NCBI GenBank assembly: GCA_029287455.1
Contig: JARFRB010000116.1
Span: 1 to 64,000 of the forward strand
Length of the DNA stretch: 64,000 bases
Direction: 5' to 3'
Origin: Pelagibius litoralis
GTDB lineage: Bacteria > Pseudomonadota > Alphaproteobacteria > Kiloniellales > DSM-21159
Each line of letters opens with the position of its first letter. Position 1 is the stretch's first letter. Below, piece by piece: positions 36,675-45,083 of the stretch. Position numbers and translations under genes: made by a program. The notes below the pieces were generated by a model, which did not search any database, was not told where the DNA came from, and saw nothing but the letters and a program-made list of their open reading frames with translations.

Positions 36675-37706
36675 ATGACGGCAACCTTAGGTGAGAAGGG
36701 CGGAGGTCAAGGCCAGGGGATCGTTCCGGCGGTGGATCCGGCGCTCGTCGAGCGCGCGGTCTTGCGGGGAAGCCGTCGCTACGTCGAGTCACGGCGCGGC
36801 CGAATTCCCGCCTTTATCGCCAAAAACTTCAGTGTCTCCGGTGCCGCCGAATTGCATGGGCGGGCGGTCGGCTGGGACTTGTTGCGCGCGCCGGCCAACC
36901 TGGGGCTCTCGCTGCCCTACGTGGCTCTCCAGGGGACGGCGGCGGTGAGCCGGGGGTTGGGCATGCCGCGGGCCGGCGACTGGCTGGGGCGCAAAACCTT
37001 CTTGCTGACCACCGATGTCGCCCGCGAGATCGAATGGCGCCTGTTCAGCGAGTTCCTCGAGCTGCCATACCGCCAAACCTATCGCGGGCAGGAACGGACG
37101 TTCGAAGGCGATGCGCTGGCCGGTACGATCCTATCCGATCCGGAGCTTTCGCAGATTCTTCGGGCCATGCTGGCGCGTCTCGGCCGCCGCGCTGACGATC
37201 CGGAGTTCCGGCAGTGGTTGAGCGAGGCCATGACGGCCTACACCGGCAGCCGCGTCGCCGCGGGCGACCTCGCTAACGCGCTGCTTTCGGCGGGGGCGGG
37301 GGCTCTTCTGGCCAAGCAGTGGACGCCGGGTGCCTTGTCACTTGGTCCCGCGATCGCCAATCTCATGGCCCATCAGGCGGCGGTGGCCAGCTTCCCCTTG
37401 GGTGCGGGCTTGGGAAGCTTGTGGTACGGGGCTTTTCCAGTTAGCGCTTCGGCGGCGGCGATGGTTACCCTCACAGGCGGCGTTCTAGCAGGCTTCGCCC
37501 TTCTCTCGGCTTTCTCCGGGATGGCCACCGATCCAATCCAAAAGCGCCTCGGCCTCCATGAGCGGCGGCTGAACAAGCTTCTCGACGGCTTGGATCACTC
37601 CCTGATCGAAGGCCGGGGGGAGTTTCGGCCTCGCGATCACTACGCCGCACGGGTTTTCGATCTCTTCGACATGGTTTCCGCCGCCTACCGGGTCACCTTG
37701 CGCTAG
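36675..37706 (+). CDS. Conserved hypothetical protein with C-terminal hydrophobic segments (possibly DUF6635)
   Basis: A 343-aa protein. The N-terminal half is soluble and basic, including RRYVESRRGRIPAFIAKNFS and HGRAVGWDLLRAPANLGLS, which recall a family I know only as DUF6635; that assignment is from memory. The C-terminal half has three or four hydrophobic stretches, such as ALLSAGAGALLAKQW and MVTLTGGVLAGFALLSAFSG, so membrane association is likely. No catalytic motif is recognised. It overlaps the convergent nnrU gene by 4 nt and is divergent from regB with a 103-nt spacer. Confidence 0.6.
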   Translation: MTATLGEKGGGQGQGIVPAVDPALVERAVLRGSRRYVESRRGRIPAFIAKNFSVSGAAELHGRAVGWDLLRAPANLGLSLPYVALQGTAAVSRGLGMPRAGDWLGRKTFLLTTDVAREIEWRLFSEFLELPYRQTYRGQERTFEGDALAGTILSDPELSQILRAMLARLGRRADDPEFRQWLSEAMTAYTGSRVAAGDLANALLSAGAGALLAKQWTPGALSLGPAIANLMAHQAAVASFPLGAGLGSLWYGAFPVSASAAAMVTLTGGVLAGFALLSAFSGMATDPIQKRLGLHERRLNKLLDGLDHSLIEGRGEFRPRDHYAARVFDLFDMVSAAYRVTLR

Positions 37707-38407
37707 CCGAAGCCTGCCGGAAAGGGGCTGACGCCGAATATGTGCAGGTGCCCGCCGAGAAAAACGATATACGCCGCCAGCCCAAGGGCTGGCCGCCACC
37801 AGCCCAGGCCTTTCCAATCCATGGAGGTGCGGCGGCTCGCCAGGGCGGCGAAGGGAAGGGCGCTGGTCGTTAGCTTCATCGGACCCCAGGCGCTGCCCAG
37901 TCCGTCTTCACGGCGCCGGTCGATATGCCGCATGCCGCCGAGAGACAAGATCAGCAGCCCCCCCATCATGATCAGGCTGGCGAGGTAGCCATTCACCAGG
38001 ATGTGGCTGGCCGCCCAAAGCGCCACGGCCCAGAGGAACGGGTGGCGCGTGACGCGCAGGATTCCCGGAGCCGGGTTCTGGCTGCCGTCAAGCAAGACTT
38101 CTCCCCCCATCGCGGTCGGGCTGCGGGTGGTGAGCCCGGCAACTGCGAGGATGAAGGCGACGGGCATGACGAGAAGCGGGACCCAATACAACGCCGCCGG
38201 CGCCGTCCAAAGAACCACAGTCGGGGCCTTGCCATAGGAGATCCCCATCCAGACGAAGGCGCCGACCGCGATCGCTGAATAGACGAGCCGGAACGCCTTG
38301 TCGCCGATCCGGTGAATCAGCTCGCCCCGCAGAGGCCTGGCCGAGAGCAGGAAATGTCCGCCCACGAAGAGGACGGTGGCGGCGAGCAGCTGATTGAAGC
38401 CTTCCAT
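37703..38407 (-). CDS. nnrU: NnrU family membrane protein
   Basis: A 234-aa integral-membrane protein with about six or seven helices. VGGHFLLSARPLRGELI, VYSAIAVGAFVWMGISYG, GILRVTRHPFLWAVALWA and the ending FLGGHLHIFGVSPFP are family hallmarks. NnrU is required for nitrite/nitric oxide metabolism in some denitrifiers and is distantly related to ICMT-like methyltransferases; its biochemical activity is not settled. No denitrification genes are in the window. ATG 38407 is preferred over the longer frame to 38473 because homology starts at MEGFNQLLAATVLF. Confidence 0.87.
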   Translation of the reverse strand: MEGFNQLLAATVLFVGGHFLLSARPLRGELIHRIGDKAFRLVYSAIAVGAFVWMGISYGKAPTVVLWTAPAALYWVPLLVMPVAFILAVAGLTTRSPTAMGGEVLLDGSQNPAPGILRVTRHPFLWAVALWAASHILVNGYLASLIMMGGLLILSLGGMRHIDRRREDGLGSAWGPMKLTTSALPFAALASRRTSMDWKGLGWWRPALGLAAYIVFLGGHLHIFGVSPFPAGFG

Positions 38408-38477
38408 GCGCCTTAGTGTAGTGTCTTTGCGCGCGCGACGGAATCGGAACCGGACCCCGCCTCGGCCAGGCAAGCCC

Positions 38478-39035
38478 TCATGATTCCAGTTCGCTGTCCC
38501 AATAGAGAAAGTCGGACCAGCTTTGGTGCAGGAAGTTCGGGGGAAAGGCGCGGCCGTGCTCTTGCAGCTTATAGGACTCCGGCTGCTCGGGGCTGGTCAG
38601 AGGCTCCATGCCGCAGTCGGAGGGCAGCCGGTTGCCCTTGGTCAGGTTGCAGCCTTGGCAGGCCGTCACGATGTTCTCCCAGCAGGTTCGACCTCCGCGC
38701 GAACGCGGGATGACGTGGTCGAAGGTCAGGTCTTCCGCCGGGAAACGGTCGCCACAGTACTGGCAGATAAAGCGATCGCGCAGGAAGACGTTGAAGCGGG
38801 TGAAGGCGGGCCGCCGGTCGAGGCGCACGTACTCTTTCAGGGAGATCACGCTGGGCAGCGCCATCTCGCAGGTGGGCGAGTGCACCTTCTTCTCGTATTG
38901 AGAAATGATGTTCACGCGATCAAGGAACACCGCTTTTATGGCGTCCTGCCAGCCCCAAAGGGAGAGCGGAAAATAACTGAGCGGACGGAAGTCCGCATTC
39001 AGTACGAGAGCCGGATAGTTTTCGGCCGAAGCCAA
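38478..39035 (-). CDS. HNH endonuclease family protein
   Basis: A 185-aa protein with a central HNH domain: FICQYCGDRF (first Cys pair), LTFDHVIPRSRGG (catalytic His), CWENIVTACQGCNLTKGN (Asn/second Cys pair). The N-terminal region YPALVLNADFRPLSYFPLSL is typical of a widely conserved stand-alone alphaproteobacterial HNH protein. The likely start is TTG 39035 with AGGAG seven bases upstream; no ATG fits the conserved N-terminus. A role in DNA repair or defence is unproven, and it has no methylase or phage neighbours. Confidence 0.85.
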   Translation of the reverse strand: MASAENYPALVLNADFRPLSYFPLSLWGWQDAIKAVFLDRVNIISQYEKKVHSPTCEMALPSVISLKEYVRLDRRPAFTRFNVFLRDRFICQYCGDRFPAEDLTFDHVIPRSRGGRTCWENIVTACQGCNLTKGNRLPSDCGMEPLTSPEQPESYKLQEHGRAFPPNFLHQSWSDFLYWDSELES

Positions 39036-39292
39036 GACCACTCTCCTGTCGCTGCCGCTGGTCCCGATAACGTGCCGTGAACCCGCTAAGGTGATACCCG
39101 CCCGGGGCGCGAAACACAAGATATTGTGCCCTTGAAGCTGCAATCTTCATCGTGCTGTCACAGGTCTTTTGCCAATCGAACCGGCGCAATTAGTAAACTA
39201 ATGCCTGGAAAGATCTTGGTGGGGCGCCTTCGTATCCCAACATGGCAAGCTCGGTTCGTTTGCCGTCCGCATGACCTTGAGGAGATCTAGAT

Positions 39293-39817
39293 ATGCCAAG
39301 CAGCCTTGCAGCAGGTTCCCGCTTTCCCGAGATGACTCTGCCGCTCGTGGGCGGGGGCGAGGTGACGCTTGGAGGTCCGGGCGGCTGGCGCCTGGTAATC
39401 GTCTACCGCGGCAAGCACTGTCCTCTGTGCCGGAAGTATTTGGCCGGCTTGGAGGAGATCAAGGATGATTTCGCCGAGATCGGCGTGGATATCGTGCTGG
39501 TTTCCGGCGACCCCGAGGAGAAAGCTGCCGCCACCGTGGCGGAATGGGGCCCGACCTTGCCGGTTGCTTACGGTCTCAGCCTGGCGCAGATGCACGAGCT
39601 TGGGCTCTATGTGTCCGATCCTCGCTCGCCCGAGGAAACCGACCGGCCTTTCTCCGAGCCGGGGCTCTTCGTGCTCAATCCCGAAGGCGCGATCCAGATC
39701 GTCGATCTTTCCAACGCGCCCTTTTCCCGGCCCGATCTGGCGGGCATCGCGCGTGGCATCGCCTTCGTGCGCGAAAAGGGCTATCCGATCCGGGGGACCA
39801 ACCGCGCGGCGGCTTAA
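39293..39817 (+). CDS. Peroxiredoxin-like (AhpC/TSA) protein
   Basis: A 174-aa thioredoxin-fold protein. YRGKHCPLCRKYLAGLEEI puts Cys43 and Cys46 at the N-terminus of the first helix, as in the redoxin/Prx-like2 group; the CPLC spacing is thioredoxin-like rather than the classic 1-Cys peroxiredoxin context PxxxTxxC. IGVDIVLVSGDPEEKA and GLFVLNPEGAIQIVDLSN complete the fold. A cytoplasmic peroxide or disulfide reductase role is likely. GAGGAG lies upstream of ATG 39293. It converges on the carboxylesterase gene with a 4-nt overlap. Confidence 0.85.
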   Translation: MPSSLAAGSRFPEMTLPLVGGGEVTLGGPGGWRLVIVYRGKHCPLCRKYLAGLEEIKDDFAEIGVDIVLVSGDPEEKAAATVAEWGPTLPVAYGLSLAQMHELGLYVSDPRSPEETDRPFSEPGLFVLNPEGAIQIVDLSNAPFSRPDLAGIARGIAFVREKGYPIRGTNRAAA

Positions 39818-40479
39818 GCCTCCGGCAGGATCCGCTCGAGGAAGCTAGCGGCGAGCCGCAGCCCCTCTTCGTCGATGGAATGCCCAAGTCCGGGGCGTAG
39901 CGCGTAGTCGACCTCGACGCCGGCCTGGCGCAGGCCCTCGACCGCGGCGCCGAGCATTTGGGCCGGCACGACCTCGTCGGCGCTTCCATGCACCAATAGG
40001 CAGGGCGGCGTTGAGTGCATCTCAGCCGCCAGGCGCTCGCTCCCAATCAAGAGGCCGGAGAATCCGATCACGCCCGCGATGGTTAGAGGTCTGCGCAGGG
40101 CCGTGTGCAACGCCATCATTGTGCCCTGGCTAAAGCCGAGAAGGCAGAGCTGTTCAGATTTGAGCCCGAGCGCGGCCAATTCCGTGTCGAGAAAGCGGTC
40201 GAGCATCGGCCGCGCCCCTTCGGCCCCAAAATACATCGACCGAGGGTCCCGGTTTTGCAGGCTGAACCACTGCCGTCCCATGGGTGCCATGTCGCAGGGG
40301 AAGGGGGCGTGGGGCGAGGCGAAGGCGGCGTTCGGAAAAGCTTGGCCCAGCAGCGGGGCAAGCGAAATCAGATCGTTGCCGTCGGCACCCAGTCCGTGCA
40401 ACAGCACAATGAGCGCCGTGGCCTCGCCGCCAGCGGCTGGCCCGAAGCGCGGGCCGTCAAGATCTATGGGAAGGGACAT
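39814..40479 (-). CDS. Carboxylesterase / phospholipase (alpha/beta hydrolase)
   Basis: A 221-aa cytoplasmic serine hydrolase of the acyl-protein thioesterase/YpfH group. The oxyanion loop is LLHGLGADGNDL, the nucleophile elbow LLGFSQGTMMAL, the acid GSADEVVPAQM and the His GLGHSIDEEGL. Length and motifs are complete. Relatives hydrolyse short-chain carboxyl esters or lysophospholipids; the natural substrate is not known. It is monocistronic by appearance. Confidence 0.9.
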   Translation of the reverse strand: MSLPIDLDGPRFGPAAGGEATALIVLLHGLGADGNDLISLAPLLGQAFPNAAFASPHAPFPCDMAPMGRQWFSLQNRDPRSMYFGAEGARPMLDRFLDTELAALGLKSEQLCLLGFSQGTMMALHTALRRPLTIAGVIGFSGLLIGSERLAAEMHSTPPCLLVHGSADEVVPAQMLGAAVEGLRQAGVEVDYALRPGLGHSIDEEGLRLAASFLERILPEA

Positions 40480-40600
40480 GGCTGCCTTTCTTCGAGGGCG
40501 GGCTCGCGGGCCGAAGCGCCCGCCGGGACTGTCTCACGTTAGTCCTATCATGGAAACCGCGCGAAGATCAGGGCTCATGGTCACTTGCGGGCCGCCGTTT

Positions 40601-41239
40601 TCAGCTTTCCGGCAAGGCGGACACGCCGCGGCAATGCCAGAGCATGCGCGCGGCAACCGCCCGCAAAGGCCGCCAGCCTTCCGCCAGTTCACCAAGGGCT
40701 TCGGCATTTGGCCGGGCATCCAGCCGCTTAAGGCGTTGCGCGCCAATCATCAGCCCCACGTCCGCGGCCGGGAAGACGTCCGGGCGGCCGTGGGAAAACA
40801 AGAGGTAGACCTCGGCCGACCAGCGGCCCAGGCCCTTCACCTCGGTCAGCCGGGCGATGGCCTCCTCGTCCTCCAGCCGGTCGATGGCCGCGAGGTCCAG
40901 GCGCCCGGAGGCGACCAGCTCGGCGAGCGAAAGGCCGTACTTGGCTTTTTGCCGGCTGAAGCCGCAGGCACGCAAGGCGTCTTCGTCGAGCGTCAGGACG
41001 CTTTCGGCGTCGAGCGATGGGCAGGCCACCTCCAGCCGCCCCCAGATCGCCGCGGCCGAGGCGAGCGAAACCTGCTGGGCGACAATGATCCTGAGCAGCG
41101 TCTCGAACCCGGGTGGCCGATACCGCAAGGGTGGCGGGCCAACCGCTTTCAAGGCGATGGCTATGTCCCGGTCCTGCCGCGCCAAATCTTCGACGGCGTC
41201 GCGCAAGCTTTCCTCGGTGATGGTGGTGGTCGCGCCCAT
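40601..41239 (-). CDS. DNA-3-methyladenine glycosylase II-type (AlkA family) protein
   Basis: A 212-aa helix-hairpin-helix base-excision glycosylase. PGFETLLRIIVAQQVSLASA starts the fold, the HhH-GPD hairpin is LTEVKGLGRWSAEVYLL, and the catalytic Asp is in DVFPAADVGL. The AlkA N-terminal beta domain is missing, as in many short alphaproteobacterial and Mag1-like members. It should remove alkylated purines from DNA. It is divergent from the GluQ-RS gene, with 40 nt between the start codons. Confidence 0.9.
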   Translation of the reverse strand: MGATTTITEESLRDAVEDLARQDRDIAIALKAVGPPPLRYRPPGFETLLRIIVAQQVSLASAAAIWGRLEVACPSLDAESVLTLDEDALRACGFSRQKAKYGLSLAELVASGRLDLAAIDRLEDEEAIARLTEVKGLGRWSAEVYLLFSHGRPDVFPAADVGLMIGAQRLKRLDARPNAEALGELAEGWRPLRAVAARMLWHCRGVSALPES

Positions 41240-41279
41240 GGCTGGACTTTAGCGCCCCTATCGCGTAGTGCCAGTGCGG

Positions 41280-42131
41280 ATGAGCGAAACCACGCGCTTC
41301 GCGCCCTCCCCCAGCGGCCATCTCCACCTGGGCCACGCCTTTTCCGCCCTCTTTGCCCAAGAGCAGGCGGGCGGCGGCCGTTTCCTGCTGCGGATCGAGG
41401 ATATCGACAGCGGACGCTGCAGGCCCGGGTACGAGGCCGCCTTGCTGGAAGATCTGGCCTGGCTCGGGCTGGTCTGGGAGGAGCCGCCCCGGCGTCAATC
41501 CGATCACCTGGCGGACTACGCCGCCGCCTTGGAGAGGCTGAACGCGGCCGGCCTGATCTATCCTTGCTTTTGCACCCGCCGGGAGATCGCCCAGGAGATC
41601 GCCCGCAGCGCTTCCGCGCCACAAGGCCCCGATGGGCCGCTCTATCCCGGAATCTGCCGTGCGCTCTCCAAAGCCGAGCGCCGCGCGCGTTTGGCGGCCG
41701 GGGCGCGGCCGGCCTTGCGCCTAGAAATGGCGAAGGCGGCGCGCGTGGCCGGCCCGCTCTTCTGGCAAGACGCGGGGGAGGGCCGCATTCAGGCGAAGCC
41801 AGAGGCCTTCGGCGATGTGGTGCTGGCACGCCGCGACATCGGGGCCAGCTATCATCTGGCGGTGACCCTTGATGATGCCGTGCAAGGAATCAGCCTGGTG
41901 ACGCGGGGCCGCGACCTTTTCGAAGCGACCCATGTGCACCGGCTTTTGCAGGCCTTGCTCGATCTGCCGGTGCCACGCTGGCATCATCATGCCCTCGTCA
42001 CCGACGAAGCGGGCCGGCGGCTGGCGAAACGGGACGACGCGCGGTCGCTTCGCGGGTTGAGAGCCGAGGGCGTCACGCCCGGAGAGGTAAGGGCGCGCCT
42101 CAAATCGGCGTGCGGCACCGTGGGAAATTGA
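41280..42131 (+). CDS. gluQ: Glutamyl-queuosine tRNA(Asp) synthetase
   Basis: A 283-aa class I synthetase-like enzyme lacking the anticodon-binding domain of GltX, as expected for GluQ-RS, which attaches glutamate to queuosine at position 34 of tRNA-Asp. The HIGH-type motif is PSPSGHLHLGHAFSAL, the zinc-site region contains YPCFCTRREIA and YPGICR, and the KMSKS counterpart is RRLAKRDDARSL. ATG 41280 starts directly at the catalytic core; GTG 41268 would add four residues. No strong ribosome site is visible for either. Confidence 0.93.
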   Translation: MSETTRFAPSPSGHLHLGHAFSALFAQEQAGGGRFLLRIEDIDSGRCRPGYEAALLEDLAWLGLVWEEPPRRQSDHLADYAAALERLNAAGLIYPCFCTRREIAQEIARSASAPQGPDGPLYPGICRALSKAERRARLAAGARPALRLEMAKAARVAGPLFWQDAGEGRIQAKPEAFGDVVLARRDIGASYHLAVTLDDAVQGISLVTRGRDLFEATHVHRLLQALLDLPVPRWHHHALVTDEAGRRLAKRDDARSLRGLRAEGVTPGEVRARLKSACGTVGN

Positions 42132-42219
42132 CGCTCTGCCTTTTCCTCGCCGCAATCGTCAACCATATGAACGCCGAACGCTCACGGGATAAGACACGGG
42201 ATCACAAAAGGTGAGAGGC

Positions 42220-43569
42220 ATGTTGGGACGCATTCGGACGGTGAAGACGGCGGTGGCCGTGGCTTCCGCGCTACTGCTGGCGGCGCCGGCAAATCTCTCC
42301 GCGCAGGTTTTCGAGCCGGAAACCTTCACCTTGGACAACGGGATGGAAGTGGTGGTGGTGAGCAACCACCGTGCCCCCATCGTCTCCCACATGGTCTGGT
42401 ACAAGGTGGGCGCCGCCGACGAGCCGGAGGGCAAGTCCGGCATCGCCCACTTCCTCGAGCATCTAATGTTCAAGGGCACGAAGACCATGAAGCCGGGCGA
42501 ATTCTCGGAGATCATCGCTCTTAACGGCGGGCGCGAGAACGCCTTCACGTCCCAGGACTTCACGGGCTACTACCAGACCGTCTCCAAGGACCGCCTGGAA
42601 TTGATGATGAAGCACGAGGCGGACCGCATGGCGAACCTGGTGCTCACCGACGACGTGGTGCTGCCGGAGCGCGACGTGATCCTGGAGGAGCGGCGCAGCC
42701 GCACGGACAACAACCCCGGCGCGCAGCTCGGCGAGATGGTGAATGCGACCCTCTATCTGCATCACCCCTACGGCACCCCGGTGATCGGCTGGGAGAATGA
42801 AATGCGCGAACTCGATACCGAGGACGCGCTGGCCTTCTACGAGCGCTGGTACGCCCCCAACAACGCGATCCTGATCGTCTCCGGCGACGTCTCCGCCGAG
42901 GAAGTCTGGCCCTTGGCGGAGAAGTACTACGGTGCCTTGGAGGCCCGGCCCATGCCGCCGCGCGAGCGGGTCGGCGAGCCCCGGCAATGGGCGCCCCGGC
43001 GGGTGGAGCTCACCAGCGCCAAAGTGGGCCAGCCCTCAATCTCCATCAACTACTTCGCGCCCGGTTACCGGGTCGCCGAGGGCAACGAGGCCTATGCTCT
43101 TCAGGTCCTGGCTGAGATCATGGGCGGCTCCACCGGGCGGCTCTATCGCGAGCTGGTGATCGAGCAGGGGATCGCCGCCTCGGCTGGGAACTACTACAGC
43201 CCCACGAGCTACGACGGCACCGACTACACTTTCTGGATTTCGCCGGTGCCAGGTGGAGATCTGGACGAACTGGAAGCGGCCTTGCGCACCGAGATCGACA
43301 AGCTGCTGGCCGACGGGGTCACCGACGAGGAAGTCGAGGGCGCCAAGCAGCGGCTGGTCGACGCGGCGGTTTTCGCGCGCGACGAGGTCAGCACCGCGGC
43401 CCAGGTCTTCGGCCGGGCCTTGACCGCCGGTCAGAGCGTGGAGGACGTGGAGGATTGGCCGAACCGCATCGCCAAGGTCACCAGCGCCGATGTCATGGCC
43501 GCCGCCAAAGAAATCATCCTGCCGGAAGCTTCGGTCACCGGCGTTCTCAACACCGAGCCGAGTTCTTGA
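42220..43569 (+). CDS. M16 family zinc metallopeptidase, catalytic subunit
   Basis: A 449-aa peptidase with a signal peptide (about residues 1-28, ending in AANLSAQ-like sequence) indicating export. The inverted zinc motif HFLEH is intact in GIAHFLEHLMFKGT, with the downstream Glu in the RLELMMKHEADRM / RDVILEERRSR region. Two homologous M16 domains follow the usual order. ATG 42220 is preferred; GTG 42211 is just upstream. The gene is followed 14 nt later by a second M16 protein that lacks the zinc motif, so the pair probably forms an active/inactive heterodimer in the periplasm that degrades peptides. Confidence 0.93.
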   Translation: MLGRIRTVKTAVAVASALLLAAPANLSAQVFEPETFTLDNGMEVVVVSNHRAPIVSHMVWYKVGAADEPEGKSGIAHFLEHLMFKGTKTMKPGEFSEIIALNGGRENAFTSQDFTGYYQTVSKDRLELMMKHEADRMANLVLTDDVVLPERDVILEERRSRTDNNPGAQLGEMVNATLYLHHPYGTPVIGWENEMRELDTEDALAFYERWYAPNNAILIVSGDVSAEEVWPLAEKYYGALEARPMPPRERVGEPRQWAPRRVELTSAKVGQPSISINYFAPGYRVAEGNEAYALQVLAEIMGGSTGRLYRELVIEQGIAASAGNYYSPTSYDGTDYTFWISPVPGGDLDELEAALRTEIDKLLADGVTDEEVEGAKQRLVDAAVFARDEVSTAAQVFGRALTAGQSVEDVEDWPNRIAKVTSADVMAAAKEIILPEASVTGVLNTEPSS

Positions 43570-43583
43570 GGAGCCCAAGCGTC

Positions 43584-44942
43584 ATGGCATCGATAAAGCG
43601 TCGCCCTTTCCCCAAGCTCCTTGTCGCCTTGGCTTTGGTCCCCGCCTTGCTTGTGCTCGCGCGCCCGGCTGCCGCCATCGAGGTGCAGCGCTTCACCTCG
43701 CCTCGCGGGATCGAGGCTTGGCTGGTCCAGGACACCTCGAACCCCATTCTGTCCCTGCGCTTCGCCCTGCGGGGCGGCGCGGCTGTGGAAGCCAAGCCGG
43801 GCCTGGCGAACATGCTTTCGGCCCTGCTGGACGAAGGGGCTGGCGATTACGATTCGCAGGCCTTCCAGAGCGCGCTCGCGGACAACTCCATCAGTTTGTC
43901 GTTTAGCGCCGGCGCGGATTCCTTCTCGGGGTCGTTGTCGACCTTGAGCCGCAACCAGGATCTGGCGTTTGAGCTGATGCGCCTTGCGCTCACCGAGCCC
44001 CGCTTCGACGAGGAGCCGGTGGAGCGCATCCGCAATCAGCTTCTGGTCAGCCTGGCCCGGCAGGAACAGGACCCGGACACCCTGGCCTGGCGCACGCTGA
44101 GGGCCGCGCTGTTCCCCGACCACCCCTATGGCCGGCCCACCAGCGGCACGCCGGAAAGTGTCGCCGCCATAACGGTCGACGACTTGCGGGGATACCTGGC
44201 CGATGAGATTGCCCAGGACCGCCTTTTCATCGGCGTATCCGGCGATATCGACGCTGAAACCCTTGGGGCGCTGCTGGACAAGACCTTCGGAGGGCTGCCG
44301 GCCGAATCCGGTGCCATCGAAGTCGCCGACGTCACGCCCCACGGCGAAGGCGGGGTGATGGTCATCGCGCGAGAGCAGCCGCAGTCCGTGGTTGCCATGG
44401 GTCAGCCGGGCATCCTGCGCGACGATCCTGATTACTACACCGCCTACACGGTGAACTACGTCCTGGGCGGCGGCGGCTTTCAATCGCGCCTCTATGACGA
44501 GGTTCGCGAAAAGCGTGGCCTGGCCTATTCGGTCTATTCCTACCTCAACCCCTTGGATCACGCTGGCATCGTGGTGGCGGGCACGGCCACGGCCAACCCC
44601 CGTGTCTCGGAATCCTTGGGCTTAATCCTCGACGAGTGGCGCCGCATGGCCGAGGAAGGCCCCACCGAGGAGGAACTGGCCGACGCCAAGACCTACCTCA
44701 CCGGCTCCTTCCCCTTGCGGCTGTCCAGCACCGGCAAGATCGCCGGCATGCTGGTGGGCATGCAGCTGGAGGGCTTGGGTATCGACTATCTCGACAAGCG
44801 CAACAGCTACATCGAGGCGGTGACCCTGGAAGACGCCAAGCGGGTGGCGGGCGAACTCTACCGCCCCGAGGCGCTCAGCGTAGTTGTCGTCGGCCAGCCC
44901 GAAGGGATCGAGGCGACGCGAGAACTGCCCGGCGCGATTTAA
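43584..44942 (+). CDS. M16 family peptidase homologue, non-catalytic partner
   Basis: A 452-aa M16 protein with a signal peptide (LLVALALVPALLVLARPAAA). At the position of HxxEH it reads GLANMLSALLDEGAGD, with no His pair, so it cannot bind zinc. It retains the R/Y substrate-binding region GGGGFQSRLYDEVREKRGLAYS typical of the non-catalytic or beta-type subunits. Bacterial pairs like this act as heterodimers. Ribosome site GAGGAG lies somewhat far (12 nt) from ATG 43584. The gene is followed by a REP-like hairpin and then mutL. Confidence 0.92.
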   Translation: MASIKRRPFPKLLVALALVPALLVLARPAAAIEVQRFTSPRGIEAWLVQDTSNPILSLRFALRGGAAVEAKPGLANMLSALLDEGAGDYDSQAFQSALADNSISLSFSAGADSFSGSLSTLSRNQDLAFELMRLALTEPRFDEEPVERIRNQLLVSLARQEQDPDTLAWRTLRAALFPDHPYGRPTSGTPESVAAITVDDLRGYLADEIAQDRLFIGVSGDIDAETLGALLDKTFGGLPAESGAIEVADVTPHGEGGVMVIAREQPQSVVAMGQPGILRDDPDYYTAYTVNYVLGGGGFQSRLYDEVREKRGLAYSVYSYLNPLDHAGIVVAGTATANPRVSESLGLILDEWRRMAEEGPTEEELADAKTYLTGSFPLRLSSTGKIAGMLVGMQLEGLGIDYLDKRNSYIEAVTLEDAKRVAGELYRPEALSVVVVGQPEGIEATRELPGAI

Positions 44943-44958
44943 GGGCGCGCATTTGCGT

Positions 44959-45008
44959 CGTCATCGCGAGGCGTGCGCGTTCTCCCACGCCTTTGGCTCG
45001 CAATGACG
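44959..45008. repeat. REP-like palindrome, copy 2
   Basis: CGTCATCGCGAG (44959-44970) faces CTCGCAATGACG (44997-45008), one mismatch over 12 bp, with an inner partial pairing of GGCGTG and CACGCC. It lies between the second M16 gene and mutL. Confidence 0.8.
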
Positions 45009-45083
45009 ATGAGACATGCCGCGGCGATACACAAGACGCCCACCCTCTGCTAGCCTGCGGGACTCCGAATCGAGAGAGCCCTC

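Noticed and set aside
38478-39035. HNH endonuclease as part of a restriction or homing system
   Set aside because: No methylase, intron, intein or phage gene is adjacent, and the conserved N-terminus marks a stand-alone chromosomal family.
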